DNA of 64,000 nt from Thermoflavifilum thermophilum (GCF_900116565.1 NZ_FPCJ01000001.1:1302001-1366000); one strand, 5' to 3'; shown: positions 35,704 through 45,799, numbered from the stretch's first letter. A program made the numbers and translations. The notes: generated by a model not told the origin, from the sequence alone.

Positions 35704-35916
35704 ATGGCAGATTCGAAATGGAAAGATACCAGCGCTTTTTTGCTGGGGGTCGCTGTGGGCGCTATTATTGGCTATTTCCTGCATTCCGAAAAGGTAGATG
35801 AAATTGTAGATGAAATGAAAGCAAAACTGAACAAGTGGCGAGCCGATATCGAAGATCAGCTGGATAAAGGGGCTTCCTGGCTGCAGGAAATGACCTCACA
35901 GGAAGATGCATCATAA
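35704..35916 (+). CDS. YtxH-domain small membrane protein
   Basis: 70 residues: one N-terminal membrane helix (AFLLGVAVGAIIGYFL) followed by an amphipathic charged helix (DEIVDEMKAKLNKWRADIEDQ), the YtxH/YqjD-like arrangement. Probably an inner-membrane envelope or stress protein. It starts a tight run of three small membrane-associated genes resembling the yqjD-yqjE-yqjK set of enterobacteria. Confidence 0.75.
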   Translation: MADSKWKDTSAFLLGVAVGAIIGYFLHSEKVDEIVDEMKAKLNKWRADIEDQLDKGASWLQEMTSQEDAS

Positions 35917-35925
35917 GCCGAGTAT

Positions 35926-36285
35926 ATGAACGAGAATTTGTTTACTGTTTTGGAGGAATTGCGCAAGCTGTTGTTACAATATGTTCAGACGCGCATTGCC
36001 CTTGTGCGAACCCGGCTGTTGATACGATTGGTAAAAGCCATCAGCCTGATTCTCGGCGTGCTGCTTGCCGGCTTTATCGTGCTGCTGGTGGTGATTTTTC
36101 TGGGAATAGCCCTGGGATATTGGCTGGGAGCATGGATGGGCAGCTATGCATTGGGTTTCCTGATGGTGGCCGCGCTCTATATCCTGCTTTTTATCCTGAT
36201 TTATATATTCCGCAGGCAGCTTTTTTTGCGTCCTATCGCCAATCTGGTGATTCATACTTTCCTGGACGAAAACGAGGAACATTAA
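35926..36285 (+). CDS. YqjE-like (phage holin superfamily 3_6) membrane protein
   Basis: 119 residues with an N-terminal amphipathic helix and two long hydrophobic segments (about 40-70 and 74-100), then a basic and acidic C-terminal tail (FLDENEEH). The layout fits the YqjE/holin-3_6 superfamily found widely in chromosomes outside prophages. It is 9 bp after the YtxH gene. No phage gene is nearby, so lysis is unlikely. Confidence 0.75.
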   Translation: MNENLFTVLEELRKLLLQYVQTRIALVRTRLLIRLVKAISLILGVLLAGFIVLLVVIFLGIALGYWLGAWMGSYALGFLMVAALYILLFILIYIFRRQLFLRPIANLVIHTFLDENEEH

Positions 36286-36294
36286 ACTGCATGT

Positions 36295-36603
36295 ATGCCA
36301 TCCAAAGATGCTTTTGAAGAATTAAAGGCTGAATACCGCAGATTGCGAAAAGCCTGTGCAGAACAGGAAGAAGCACTCGCCCGCCAATGGGTGTATGTGT
36401 ACAACCATAGCGGAGAGCTGATCTGGAATACTGTTTTGGATACCAGCAAAGGCCTGGGTAAAAGTTTGCTGCAGGTGTTGTTCAGAAAAAAGGGACGCTC
36501 GTCGGGGATATATACATTTCTTTTTTCCATAGCGCAGTTGTGGCTGCTGAAAAAAATTGCAGACTGGAGGGAAAAGCAAAAATCCCATCAGGCAAAGACC
36601 TGA
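36295..36603 (+). CDS. Small hypothetical protein, third gene of the YtxH/YqjE set
   Basis: 102 residues. The N-terminal half is a charged coiled-coil (AFEELKAEYRRLRKACAEQEE). The second half is a hydrophobic segment around residues 75-90 (YTFLFSIAQLWLLKKIADW) and a basic tail. Position and layout resemble YqjK-type proteins. I do not recognise a specific family. Its stop abuts the stop of the converging radical SAM gene. Confidence 0.65.
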   Translation: MPSKDAFEELKAEYRRLRKACAEQEEALARQWVYVYNHSGELIWNTVLDTSKGLGKSLLQVLFRKKGRSSGIYTFLFSIAQLWLLKKIADWREKQKSHQAKT

Positions 36604-37692
36604 TTATCCCCACACACGTGTCCCCTCGCTGCAGTTCTGGCATATATCAATGTGTTTGCGCCCCTTGAGCAGTTGTTGCCTAAAATGGGTGTAGGTTTCG
36701 TTATGCCAGATTTCCCGAAAGGAATTTTCTTTCAGGCTTCCCATTTTGTGCTGGGCGTCCTTATCGAAGCAACAGGGAACCACCCAGCCATCCCAGGTTA
36801 CAACCGGCGAATGCCAGAGCTTCCAGCATTGGTTGGATAATTTGTTTTTTATTCGATAAGTTCCGTCGGGCATCTTTTTGTACCGGGAATAATGCTCCAG
36901 ATCCGGGATCAGGGGGTGTCCGTTCTGGTAATCATAAATTTGGGCGGTTTTGAATCGCACGCCATCCACTCCGATTTCGCGGGCCAGCTTTTTGATTTCG
37001 GGAATTTGATGCTGATTGGGTTTTACCACCAAAAACTGGAAAAATACATACGGGGTAGGGGAGTGCAATTGCTGTTTCCATTTCACAATTTCCCGGGCTC
37101 CCGCCAGCACCTTGTCCAGATGACCACCCCGGCGATATTGCTGATAGACATCCTGCGTGGTGCCGTCAATGGAAATGATTAACCGATCGAGCCCACTTTC
37201 TACGGTTTGCCGGGCATGCATAGCATCCAGAAAATGCGCATTGGTGGAAGTGGCTGTGTAAATACCCTTCTGATGCGCATAAGCAACCATTTCCAGCAAC
37301 TGGGGATGAAGATAAGGTTCCCCTTGAAAATAAAAGATCAGATACCACAACTCCTTGTGCAATTCATCGATCACGGTTTTGAAAAATGCGGGATTGATTT
37401 TTCCCGTTGCCCGGGTAAAAGCCCGCAGTCCGCTGGGACATTCCGGACAGCGAAGGTTGCAGGCTGTGGTGGGCTCGATTGACAAGGCAATGGGCATGCC
37501 CCACTGGATGGGCCGGTGCGTCCATTTGCTTAGAAAATAACTGCTTAGCACCCGGGCAGCGTTCAAATATCGCCGGGCTGTGCCCTTTTTCAGGAATCGT
37601 ATGGCATCGTGCCATTCGGCTCGGTTCATCGTGTTGGGGTTCAGCCATTTCGAAGGTAATATTTTTAGTGGAACGCTTGCCTGTATGGTCAA
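36604..37692 (-). CDS. Radical SAM protein with SPASM domain
   Basis: 362 residues. The radical-SAM cluster motif CNLRCPEC (Cys78, 82, 85) lies in LSIEPTTACNLRCPECPSG. The C-terminal SPASM region has CWKLWHSPVVTWDGWVVPCC and DICQNCSEG for auxiliary Fe-S clusters. The substrate is unknown; no RiPP precursor or modification gene is adjacent. It follows the outer-membrane protein gene with a 1-bp gap, so the two are co-transcribed. Confidence 0.9.
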   Translation of the reverse strand: MTIQASVPLKILPSKWLNPNTMNRAEWHDAIRFLKKGTARRYLNAARVLSSYFLSKWTHRPIQWGMPIALSIEPTTACNLRCPECPSGLRAFTRATGKINPAFFKTVIDELHKELWYLIFYFQGEPYLHPQLLEMVAYAHQKGIYTATSTNAHFLDAMHARQTVESGLDRLIISIDGTTQDVYQQYRRGGHLDKVLAGAREIVKWKQQLHSPTPYVFFQFLVVKPNQHQIPEIKKLAREIGVDGVRFKTAQIYDYQNGHPLIPDLEHYSRYKKMPDGTYRIKNKLSNQCWKLWHSPVVTWDGWVVPCCFDKDAQHKMGSLKENSFREIWHNETYTHFRQQLLKGRKHIDICQNCSEGTRVWG

Positions 37693-37693
37693 C

Positions 37694-38479
37694 TTATTCT
37701 GTACCCCCCCGAACAGATGGGATAGTCAAGATTTGGTTGAATGTATACACTATGCTGAAGTTCCAGATCAGACCTTTCCCTGCAATCTGGGAATGCCATT
37801 TTTGATTCAACGTGGAAGATAGCGAAAGAGGAAAACGATGCATTCCCATCTGGATATTCACATTCAGATATTCGCCTGACAGGCCATCCTGGTTTAGGTA
37901 ATAAAGCTGAGGCGTAACATTCAAATAGAATCGCTTTGTGAGTGACATAAGATTCAGGTTGGTTTGGAGTGAGACAAACTGAGTATTGCCTACTGTACCC
38001 GGGTCTAATCCGCGGGCATACAGATAATACGCGCCTACGCGCATCCTGGGAGATATACGATACAAAGGGACCAGTTCTGTTCCCAAATATCTTCTGACTA
38101 CATTGAGTTCCGTAGGTGTTCCGTTTACTGGCAAGTTGCTGATTTGAAAATTCAAACCCAGATGGGCCCCTGCACGCAGCTGAAATTTTCCTTCTGGTAT
38201 CATCTGATATCGCGCCCAGAAGAGCATGATCCAGGGTTTGGCATCGAGTGAAAAACGGATATCCGGATCTATCGAGAATCTTTTCCCACCATAGGAAAGC
38301 AGGAAAATGGCTGCTGGCCGGTTCAATGAAAAATTCGGCACCAGCGAAATGCCATTGTTGGTAACCGTTGCCGATCCGGAAAAATGATACAGCTTTTTGG
38401 TGCTATCGTTCGTCTGGGAAAAAGCTGAAAAGGATCCGGTGCTGAAAAGAGATATCCAAAACCAATGTTTGATATGCAT
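37694..38479 (-). CDS. Hypothetical outer-membrane beta-barrel-like protein
   Basis: 261 residues from ATG 38479; the frame is open from 38548 but only the downstream start gives a proper signal peptide (MHIKHWFWISLFSTGSFSAFSQ). The mature part is built of alternating strands (FSLNRPAAIFLLSYGGKRF, RVGAYYLYARGLD, FYLNVTPQLYYL) and ends VYTFNQILTIP, consistent with an 8-12-stranded barrel. Function unknown. Coupled to the radical SAM gene. Confidence 0.7.
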   Translation of the reverse strand: MHIKHWFWISLFSTGSFSAFSQTNDSTKKLYHFSGSATVTNNGISLVPNFSLNRPAAIFLLSYGGKRFSIDPDIRFSLDAKPWIMLFWARYQMIPEGKFQLRAGAHLGLNFQISNLPVNGTPTELNVVRRYLGTELVPLYRISPRMRVGAYYLYARGLDPGTVGNTQFVSLQTNLNLMSLTKRFYLNVTPQLYYLNQDGLSGEYLNVNIQMGMHRFPLSLSSTLNQKWHSQIAGKGLIWNFSIVYTFNQILTIPSVRGGTE

Positions 38480-38596
38480 GATGCAATGTTTTTGAGCGGT
38501 TCTGGCAATCATTTCCCTTTTCCGGCCGTGCACCTTTCTCAGGTACAACAGCCGGAACAGAAACAGGAAAATGAATACATCTGAGCAATAAAGGGC

Positions 38597-39586
<990 letters not shown>

Positions 39587-39612
39587 TTAATTCGTTTTTT
39601 AAGATGAAAAAA

Positions 39613-40011
39613 TCAAGAGTTTAAATATTGTTCGTCGCTTACTTTTTCCAGCCAGGTCACTACCTGTCCGTTCAGGTTTTCCTGAATGGCAATGTGCGAC
39701 ATGGCGGTAGTAGCGGTGGCGCCGTGCCAGTGCTTTTCATTGGGGGCAAACCACACGATATCGCCCGGATGTACTTCTTCGCGGGGACCACCTTCCTTTT
39801 GCACCCATCCGCATCCACTCACGATAATCAGTGTTTGTCCCAACGGATGGGTGTGCCAGGCTGTTCGGGCGCCTGGTTCGAATGTAACCAGCGATGCAGC
39901 AGCTCGCCGGGCTTCGTTGGGATCGAATAACGGATCAATCCGCACATCTCCGGTGAACCAGTCGGCCGGTCCCTTCCGGGACGCTTGTGTGCCTATTCTG
40001 ATGATGTCCAT
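39613..40011 (-). CDS. Cupin-domain protein
   Basis: 132 residues forming a single cupin barrel: metal motif 1 is seen in [20 protein letters not shown] and motif 2 in [18 protein letters not shown]. Such small cupins near AKR and ADH genes are often carboxymuconolactone-like or hydroxynitrile-lyase-like. The reaction here is unknown. Part of the AraC-linked cluster. Confidence 0.88.
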   Translation of the reverse strand: MDIIRIGTQASRKGPADWFTGDVRIDPLFDPNEARRAAASLVTFEPGARTAWHTHPLGQTLIIVSGCGWVQKEGGPREEVHPGDIVWFAPNEKHWHGATATTAMSHIAIQENLNGQVVTWLEKVSDEQYLNS

Positions 40012-40115
40012 AGCGGTTGTAAGTTTTTAAGTGAACAAAAAATTTTCCATGCATACGCCGTTTTCTGCTCCCGGTTCATATCTGCTGGTAGCCGGGTTTT
40101 TTTATGCGTTTCGGT

Positions 40116-40523
40116 TCAGGAGGAATAGGTTGATATGTCTGCCAGATCCGGGATGATGCGTACGGTGGCAGCCCGGGCGCTGGTACCAATCATAGGGTTC
40201 AAATAAGGACTGCCTTTGTATTTTATCCGGTAAGCCTCATCAATCCGGTCCAATAGGGAGGAATCATTCACCGGTTCGAAACGCACCTGCCAGGTTTGGC
40301 CGGCAGCACGGATTCGTCCGGCCTGTTGGCGAACGGCTGCCCGGTACCAGCTGGATTGTAGGCCATGGTAGGCCCTCACATAGAGTTCTCCTTCTACTGC
40401 CACGCACCAGATCCACGTGGGGGTGCCGTAAGTGATGCCATCTTCGCGTAGAGGGGAAATATGCAAATCATCGGCCTCTACGATCTGACGTAACACATCT
40501 TTTGTCCACGATGTTTTTTCCAT
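40116..40523 (-). CDS. DUF2255 family protein
   Basis: 135 residues matching the DUF2255 pattern: EADDLHISPLREDG, TPTWIWCVAVEGELYVRAYHG, SSWYRAAVRQQAGRI and a basic C-terminal part with IDEAYRIKYKGSPYL. The fold is split-barrel-like and possibly binds flavin or F420. Function is not established. It starts 6 bp after the ADH gene stops. Confidence 0.8.
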   Translation of the reverse strand: MEKTSWTKDVLRQIVEADDLHISPLREDGITYGTPTWIWCVAVEGELYVRAYHGLQSSWYRAAVRQQAGRIRAAGQTWQVRFEPVNDSSLLDRIDEAYRIKYKGSPYLNPMIGTSARAATVRIIPDLADISTYSS

Positions 40524-40529
40524 GGTTTG

Positions 40530-41564
40530 TTAGGGTTTAATCATGACTTTGATGGCCTGGCGTTGATCCATGGCGCGATATCCTTCTGGTACTTCGTCCA
40601 GTCCGATGATTCGGTCGAAGACCCGACCAGGTTCAATACGGCCTTCCAGCACATCGGGAAGCAATACATCGATATATGCCCGGGCTGGTGCGGGTCCGCC
40701 GCCCACCGTGATGTTTTTGTAGAATGCCGGCCCGGAAGCAGGGATTGTTTCATAATGAGGCACGCCCACCCGGCCAATAGCGCCACCCGGTCGGGTAATC
40801 AGTATGCTGGTATGCATCGCTTCTTCAGTACCCACACATTCCAGTACGGAGTGCACGCCTCGCCCGCCGGTGAGCGACATCACCCGTTCTACAGCGGCCT
40901 CTCCCCGTTCCGTGACCACATCGGTAGCACCAAAGGCTTTCCCCAGCTCGATCCGGTCCGGATGGCGGTCCAGCAAGATGATCTGTTCAGCACCCAGGCG
41001 TTTGGCTGCCAGGACGCCGCACAATCCCACAGCACCTCCGCCCACCACGGCCACCCGTTTACCCGGGCTCACCCGGGCAACCACGGCGGCATGATGGCCG
41101 GTGCCCATCACATCAGACAGCGTAAGCAGGGAGCCCAATAAGGCTTCGTGGGGAACTGTGGGTAGCCGGTACAACGTCCCATCGGCCAGGGGAACGCGCA
41201 CGGCCTCAGCTTGAGCGCCGGCCACCTGGCCTGTTCCAAAAAAGCCTCCGTGCACGCAGGCGGTATGCAAGCCCTCTGCACAGAATTCACAATGCCCATC
41301 GGAATAAGCGAAAGGCATAATCACAAAATCACCTCGCTTCACCGTGCTCACTTCCCGGCCTACATCTTCCACAATGCCAATGGCTTCATGCCCAATTTGC
41401 CATCCGGTTTCCTTGCGTTGCGGATCCCGGTAAGGCCATAAGTCGCTTCCGCAAATACAGGCCCGCACCACGCGGACCAGCGCATCTGTAGGTTGTTCAA
41501 TCCGAGCATCGGGCACCTGTTCTACCCGGACTTCTTTGGCTCCATACATCATTGTGGCACGCAT
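40530..41564 (-). CDS. Zinc-dependent alcohol dehydrogenase
   Basis: A 344-residue medium-chain dehydrogenase. The catalytic zinc site is in RACICGSDLWPYRD and GHEAIGIVEDVG. The structural-zinc lobe is partial (CEFCAEGLHTAC). The Rossmann motif VAVVGGGAVGLCGVLAAKRLGAEQ lies near residue 165. The substrate is unknown. Upstream is an SDR on the same strand, 22 bp away. Confidence 0.92.
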   Translation of the reverse strand: MRATMMYGAKEVRVEQVPDARIEQPTDALVRVVRACICGSDLWPYRDPQRKETGWQIGHEAIGIVEDVGREVSTVKRGDFVIMPFAYSDGHCEFCAEGLHTACVHGGFFGTGQVAGAQAEAVRVPLADGTLYRLPTVPHEALLGSLLTLSDVMGTGHHAAVVARVSPGKRVAVVGGGAVGLCGVLAAKRLGAEQIILLDRHPDRIELGKAFGATDVVTERGEAAVERVMSLTGGRGVHSVLECVGTEEAMHTSILITRPGGAIGRVGVPHYETIPASGPAFYKNITVGGGPAPARAYIDVLLPDVLEGRIEPGRVFDRIIGLDEVPEGYRAMDQRQAIKVMIKP

Positions 41565-41586
41565 ATCAATATCAGTTTTGATTGGG

Positions 41587-42351
41587 TTAGTAATAATGCT
41601 CTCTGTTGGCAGGAGTGTTTTTTGGAAAAACCACTCCCGATAGTTTTTGGCATTGCTTCAGCAAGTGGTCCTGCAGCTTTTCGTTAGACGCTTCCGGATG
41701 AAAGGGCTGGGGTTGTTGGTGAAAAAAATATTTACCGGAAACCCTCGCTTCGCTTTCATTGCTGACAGCCAGCCAGACCTGGGTTTGATGACCTTTTTCC
41801 AGGTCATCCGGAGCATGGGCACCGCCCATTTTTGTGGGTACCCAGCCTGGGTTTACCGCATTGGCCAGTACGTCGGGCCACAAGCGAGCTACGGCCAGGC
41901 ATAGCATGAGCACATAGAGCTTGGAATCGGCATAACTAACCCGGTCTGGATCCAGGTTAAGCTGCGCTTTTCCTTGCCAGTGCATGTCGGAACTCAGGTA
42001 AATCAATCGTTCGGGCTTAAGCATCAGGCTGGTCAGCATATAGGGAGCCAGCACATTAACCATGAAAAGGTCTCGCGACGAAGCCCGATAGACCCAGGCA
42101 TTGTGAATCACCACATCAAAGCGGCCGATTTGGTTGGCGGCTTCTGCCAGGCGTTTCACTTCTTCTGGTTGAGTCAAATCTCCCACCAGCACATCAACGG
42201 CACCCGGCACCTGTTGCATGGCCCGTCGGGCCCGTTCGGGGTTGCGGGCATGCAACACGACGCGGTGACCGGCCTGCACCAGCTCACGGGCAGCCAGCAT
42301 GCCCAATCCGTCGGACGACCCCGTGATCCATATGGTTTTGCCATGCTTCAT
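41587..42351 (-). CDS. SDR-family oxidoreductase (retinol dehydrogenase/WW-oxidoreductase-like)
   Basis: 254 residues from ATG 42351, chosen because it overlaps the upstream AKR stop by 4 bp (ATGA) and begins at the Rossmann fold; a longer frame to 42378 is open. Motifs: TGSSDGLG (NADP binding), VIHNAWV, the active-site YADSK (Tyr-x3-Lys intact) and [11 protein letters not shown]. Substrate unknown. Translationally coupled to the AKR. Confidence 0.9.
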   Translation of the reverse strand: MKHGKTIWITGSSDGLGMLAARELVQAGHRVVLHARNPERARRAMQQVPGAVDVLVGDLTQPEEVKRLAEAANQIGRFDVVIHNAWVYRASSRDLFMVNVLAPYMLTSLMLKPERLIYLSSDMHWQGKAQLNLDPDRVSYADSKLYVLMLCLAVARLWPDVLANAVNPGWVPTKMGGAHAPDDLEKGHQTQVWLAVSNESEARVSGKYFFHQQPQPFHPEASNEKLQDHLLKQCQKLSGVVFPKNTPANREHYY

Positions 42352-43199
42352 AAAGGAAATTTCAAGGTGCTGAACCATTTCACTCTTTCCGGATCGCGAT
42401 GATCCAGAAACAAGCTCTGATGGGTGTCCAGTTGCCGAATGGCCTGCATATCCTCCTCATCCAGCGTAAAATCAAAGACCCGAAAGTTTTCTTCTATTCT
42501 TTCCGGGTGAACGGATTTAGGAATCACGACCACGCGTCGCTGGATGAGCCAGCGCAGGATCACCTGGGCAACCGATTTCTGGTGTTTTCGGGCAATCGAC
42601 ACCAGGACGGGGTTTTCAAAAATCTGGTTTTTCCCTTCTGCAAAAGGTGCCCAGGATTCGATTTGCACCCTAAGCGATTCCATAAATCGTTGATTTTCTA
42701 CCTGCTGGTGGAATGGATGTGTTTCCACCTGATTTACCGCTGGGGTAATGTCATTGTAACAAATCAAGTCCATCAATCGGTCGGGCAAAAAGTTGCTCAC
42801 ACCAATAGCGCGGATTTTGCCTTCCCGGTATAGTTCTTCCATCGCCCGCCAGGCGCCGTACACATCGTTGAAAGGCTGATGAATCAAGTAAAGATCCAGA
42901 TAGTCCAATTGGAGTTTTTTCAACGATCTCCGGAAAGCCAGTTTGGCTTTTTCATAGCCGGCATCCTGGATCCAGAGTTTGGTGGTGATAAATAATTCTT
43001 CTCTGGGCACTCCGCTTTTACGGATAGCCCTGCCCACCGCTTCTTCGTTCATATATGCCGCTGCCGTATCGATGAGCCGGTAGCCTGTTTGCAAAGCATG
43101 AAGAACACTTCTTTCGCACACTTCAAGGTCTGAGATCTGAAAGACCCCGAATCCCAAGATAGGCATTTTGACCCCGTTATTCAAGGTAATCATTTCCAT
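42348..43199 (-). CDS. Aldo/keto reductase (2,5-diketo-D-gluconate reductase type)
   Basis: 283 residues from ATG 43199; the extra 29 residues up to 43286 do not resemble the family. AKR landmarks: [31 protein letters not shown] (Asp, Tyr), FITTKLWIQ (Lys), LYLIHQPF (His), [10 protein letters not shown] and [16 protein letters not shown] for NADPH. First gene of the minus-strand oxidoreductase cluster, divergent from the AraC regulator with 162 bp between. Confidence 0.92.
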   Translation of the reverse strand: MEMITLNNGVKMPILGFGVFQISDLEVCERSVLHALQTGYRLIDTAAAYMNEEAVGRAIRKSGVPREELFITTKLWIQDAGYEKAKLAFRRSLKKLQLDYLDLYLIHQPFNDVYGAWRAMEELYREGKIRAIGVSNFLPDRLMDLICYNDITPAVNQVETHPFHQQVENQRFMESLRVQIESWAPFAEGKNQIFENPVLVSIARKHQKSVAQVILRWLIQRRVVVIPKSVHPERIEENFRVFDFTLDEEDMQAIRQLDTHQSLFLDHRDPERVKWFSTLKFPL

Positions 43200-43333
43200 T
43201 TGTCCTGTATTTGAACTGTTTCCCGACGCAAAATTCCTTAGCCGGATTTTAATGCAGGTATATACATTCCGGATTTCTTTACCCATATTCCGGTTTTCCG
43301 GCGTTCATACAAAAGGAACCCGCAAAGAGGCCG

Positions 43334-43341
43334 TAAATTTG
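43334..43341 (+). promoter_or_regulatory. Putative -7 box for the AraC regulator
   Basis: TAAATTTG exactly fits TAnnTTTG, 20 nt upstream of the start codon at 43362. The -33 partner is weak, as expected for a promoter that may be self-regulated. Confidence 0.4.
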
Positions 43342-43361
43342 GATAACGAAAATATAAGCTC

Positions 43362-44261
43362 ATGGAACCTTTGATTCGTTTTGAAACCATTGCCCAGTAT
43401 AATCAGGCTTATCAGCAGGAAACCCTGCATCCGCTGGTGACGGTGATTGATTTATCCAGAGCACCCAGTCCAGCCAGGCAGGGATCAAAGCTGTATTTTG
43501 GGTTTTATGTGATTTTTCTCAAAGACGTTAAATGCGGTGACCTGACGTATGGCCGAGCTACTTATGATTATCAGGAAGGAACCCTGGTATTTATTGCCCC
43601 GGGGCAGGTGGTGGGGGTGAACCGAAGTCCCGATGTGCAGCCAAAAGGCTATGCTTTGGCCTTCCATCCCGATCTGATTCATGGCACACCTCTCGGCAAG
43701 CATATGCATGAATATACCTTTTTTGGATATCAGTCCAACGAAGCATTGCACATCTCAGAACGAGAACGGGAAATTGTCATAGGCTGTTTTACCAAAATTC
43801 AGGAGGAACTCTTGCGACCAGTGGATAAACACAGCCGCACCTTAATTGTGTCTAACATTGAGTTGTTTCTCAATTATTGCGTGCGGTTTTATGACAGGCA
43901 GTTCATTACCCGCGAGCAGGCGAACCGGGGCATTCTGGAACGCTTTGAGGCGCTGTTGCATGAATACCTGTATTCCGGCAAGATTGCAGAAGAAGGTATT
44001 CCTACTGTGGCGCAATTTGCCGGGTTGCTGCATCTATCCCCCAATTATTTCGGGGATTTGGTGAAAAAAGAAACAGGCGTAACTGCCCAGGAATATATCC
44101 AGTCAAAGCTTATCGAAGCCGCTAAGGAAAAATTATTTGATTACAGCAAGTCGGTTGGCGAGGTAGCGTATGAATTGGGTTTTCGCTATCCCCAGCATTT
44201 CACGCGTTTGTTCAAACAAAAGGTAGGACTTTCTCCCTCTGAATTCCGGAATCTGAATTAA
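43362..44261 (+). CDS. AraC-family transcriptional regulator
   Basis: 299 residues: an N-terminal cupin-like ligand domain (about 25-160, with GTLVFIAPGQVVGVN) and a C-terminal double helix-turn-helix (about 195-297) with TVAQFAGLLHLSPNYFGDLVKKETG and VGEVAYELGFRYPQHFTRLFKQKVGLSPSEFR. It diverges from the oxidoreductase cluster at 43199-38597 and is the obvious candidate to control it, perhaps in answer to an aldehyde or other electrophile; the inducer is not known. Confidence 0.93.
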   Translation: MEPLIRFETIAQYNQAYQQETLHPLVTVIDLSRAPSPARQGSKLYFGFYVIFLKDVKCGDLTYGRATYDYQEGTLVFIAPGQVVGVNRSPDVQPKGYALAFHPDLIHGTPLGKHMHEYTFFGYQSNEALHISEREREIVIGCFTKIQEELLRPVDKHSRTLIVSNIELFLNYCVRFYDRQFITREQANRGILERFEALLHEYLYSGKIAEEGIPTVAQFAGLLHLSPNYFGDLVKKETGVTAQEYIQSKLIEAAKEKLFDYSKSVGEVAYELGFRYPQHFTRLFKQKVGLSPSEFRNLN

Positions 44262-44263
44262 AA

Positions 44264-44512
44264 TCAATATTGGGAAGTTTGTTTTTCCAGGATTTCTTCA
44301 ACCCAGATATGATCCGCTTCTTTTTTACGGAGGCTCAGGTGATAGCCCGCCACCGAAATAGAAATCGGATCTCCGAAAAGGGCAATTTTTTGGACTTCCA
44401 CCAATTCGCCAGGTACACAGCCCATCTCCATGAGTTTCAGGTAAATATCGTCTTCTTCAAAGGAGCGGATAATGGCTTTTTTTCCAATGCCGAGGGCAGA
44501 TAACCGGATCAT
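44264..44512 (-). CDS. feoA: FeoA-family protein
   Basis: 82 residues from ATG 44512; the frame stays open to 44653 but the added 47 residues are not FeoA-like. The SH3-like FeoA core is seen in YLKLMEMGCVPGELVEVQKIALFGDPISI and GYHLSLRKKEADHIWVE. FeoA supports the FeoB ferrous iron transporter, but no feoB is adjacent, so a stand-alone or regulatory role is possible. Confidence 0.75.
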   Translation of the reverse strand: MIRLSALGIGKKAIIRSFEEDDIYLKLMEMGCVPGELVEVQKIALFGDPISISVAGYHLSLRKKEADHIWVEEILEKQTSQY

Positions 44513-44586
44513 GTGCAATGAAATTCGGGACAAATCTACAGGAAAAACCAGACTTTTGTACTCACATGGTTTATACTCGTGGACGA

Positions 44587-45045
44587 ATGGCAACTCCCCG
44601 CATTTCATTTGCCGTGAATGAAGTAAAAAATCCTTTTCACCCGCCGCTGACAAAGAATCGCGTCCGGCAGGCGCTTTCTTATCTATTTGATCAGGAGCAA
44701 AAACCTTTGCGCAGGCTTTTATATGTGTTTTGCCGCGACGCCTTTTTGTGGGAGCTGAATCAGCAGTATCTCCAGCACGATACCTATACAGATATTTTGA
44801 CTTTTGATCTCACTCCATTTCCCGGTGATCCTATTGAGGCGGAAATTTACATCAGCGTGGAAAGGGTGCGGGAGAATGCTCAACAGTTTGGAGTGCCCTT
44901 TGAAGACGAGCTTATTCGCGTCATTTTTCATGGAGCGCTGCATTTGTGTGGGTATGATGATCATAAGGAAGCAGATCGCTATCGCATGCGGGCCAGGGAA
45001 GATGTTTATCTTGAGTTTTGGCATCAATTGATTGTTGCTTCATGA
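44587..45045 (+). CDS. ybeY: Endoribonuclease YbeY (rRNA maturation)
   Basis: 152 residues from ATG 44587 (MATPRISF); upstream in-frame ATGs at 44518 and 44566 look less likely. The zinc site is HGALHLCGYDDH, three His of the family motif. The earlier DTYTDILTFDLT is the family's conserved core. YbeY acts in 16S rRNA 3'-end processing and ribosome quality control. A parS site begins 3 bp after its stop codon. Confidence 0.94.
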   Translation: MATPRISFAVNEVKNPFHPPLTKNRVRQALSYLFDQEQKPLRRLLYVFCRDAFLWELNQQYLQHDTYTDILTFDLTPFPGDPIEAEIYISVERVRENAQQFGVPFEDELIRVIFHGALHLCGYDDHKEADRYRMRAREDVYLEFWHQLIVAS

Positions 45046-45047
45046 AA

Positions 45048-45063
45048 TGTTTCACGTGAAACA
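45048..45063. promoter_or_regulatory. parS site 1 (ParB-binding centromere)
   Basis: TGTTTCACGTGAAACA is a perfect 16-bp palindrome and an exact match to the parS consensus TGTTNCACGTGAAACA. It sits in the 20-bp gap between ybeY and the CAP-domain gene, 2 bp before that gene's start codon. Confidence 0.93.
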
Positions 45064-45065
45064 GC

Positions 45066-45752
45066 ATGAAATTTGATAACAAGCTTTCCGGTAAAAGGTT
45101 TCTTATGCAGGTTTTTCCTATTCTCAGGTTTTGGGGGGTTCTCTCCTTGTTTATTGTGCTTGCTTTTGCACCTATACCCACGAGGCCAGCCGAAAATCTT
45201 TACCCACCTGTTATTCCGGAGGAAGATATATCCAGAGATGAAGCCATGGAGCAAGCCTTGCTGGATCTGGTCAATCAGCTTCGGGCTGATCCTCCCCGGT
45301 TTTACCGCCAGGTGGTTGAGCCCTATCTCCGGCAGGAAACTGCCATCCATGTGACAGCCAAATATGTGAATTCTCTCCGGAAAGAAATCCTGCATTGCCC
45401 CCCTTTGCCCTCTTTCCGTTCGGATGATCGCCTGCGGCGTACCGCTTTTTTACTCGCTAACGATATTGTCAACCATCAGCACGGCCGGCTTTCCCATACC
45501 ATGAGCAACGGGATGGATTTTGCGGCCAGGTTCCGGCAGGCCGGAATAGCTTGTGGGGCTGAAAATCTGTATACCGGGCTGAACCGGACACCGGAAGAAG
45601 TGCTGGCTGATTGGCTGATTGATGAAGGTGTACCCGATTTTGGCCATCGGCATAATTTGTTGAATCCCCAATACCGGAGCACAGGGATTGTGGTGTTGAG
45701 AAATAAAGCCGGACAAATTTGGGTGGTGGAAGATTTCGGGTGTGAACCCTGA
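45066..45752 (+). CDS. CAP-domain (SCP/PR1-like) exported protein
   Basis: 228 residues. A hydrophobic segment near 20-38 serves as signal peptide or anchor. The CAP domain covers about 60-226: ALLDLVNQLRADPPRFY at its start, HGRLSHTMSNGMDFAARF (with the family His), GAENLYTG, and FGHRHNLLNPQYRSTG near the end. Function in bacteria is mostly unknown. The gene is bracketed by two parS sites, one just before its start and one just after its stop. Confidence 0.88.
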   Translation: MKFDNKLSGKRFLMQVFPILRFWGVLSLFIVLAFAPIPTRPAENLYPPVIPEEDISRDEAMEQALLDLVNQLRADPPRFYRQVVEPYLRQETAIHVTAKYVNSLRKEILHCPPLPSFRSDDRLRRTAFLLANDIVNHQHGRLSHTMSNGMDFAARFRQAGIACGAENLYTGLNRTPEEVLADWLIDEGVPDFGHRHNLLNPQYRSTGIVVLRNKAGQIWVVEDFGCEP

Positions 45753-45768
45753 TGTTTCACGTGGAACA
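45753..45768. promoter_or_regulatory. parS site 2 (ParB-binding centromere)
   Basis: The plus strand reads TGTTTCACGTGGAACA; its reverse complement, TGTTCCACGTGAAACA, matches parS consensus TGTTNCACGTGAAACA exactly. It starts one base after the CAP gene stop and is 705 bp from site 1. Confidence 0.9.
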
Positions 45769-45799
45769 GGAAGGATTCCTCCCGGAGCCTGCATTTTGG

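Noticed and set aside
35926-36285. Prophage remnant because of the holin-like protein
   Set aside because: No capsid, tail, integrase or lysin genes nearby; the YtxH-YqjE-like trio is common in ordinary chromosomes.
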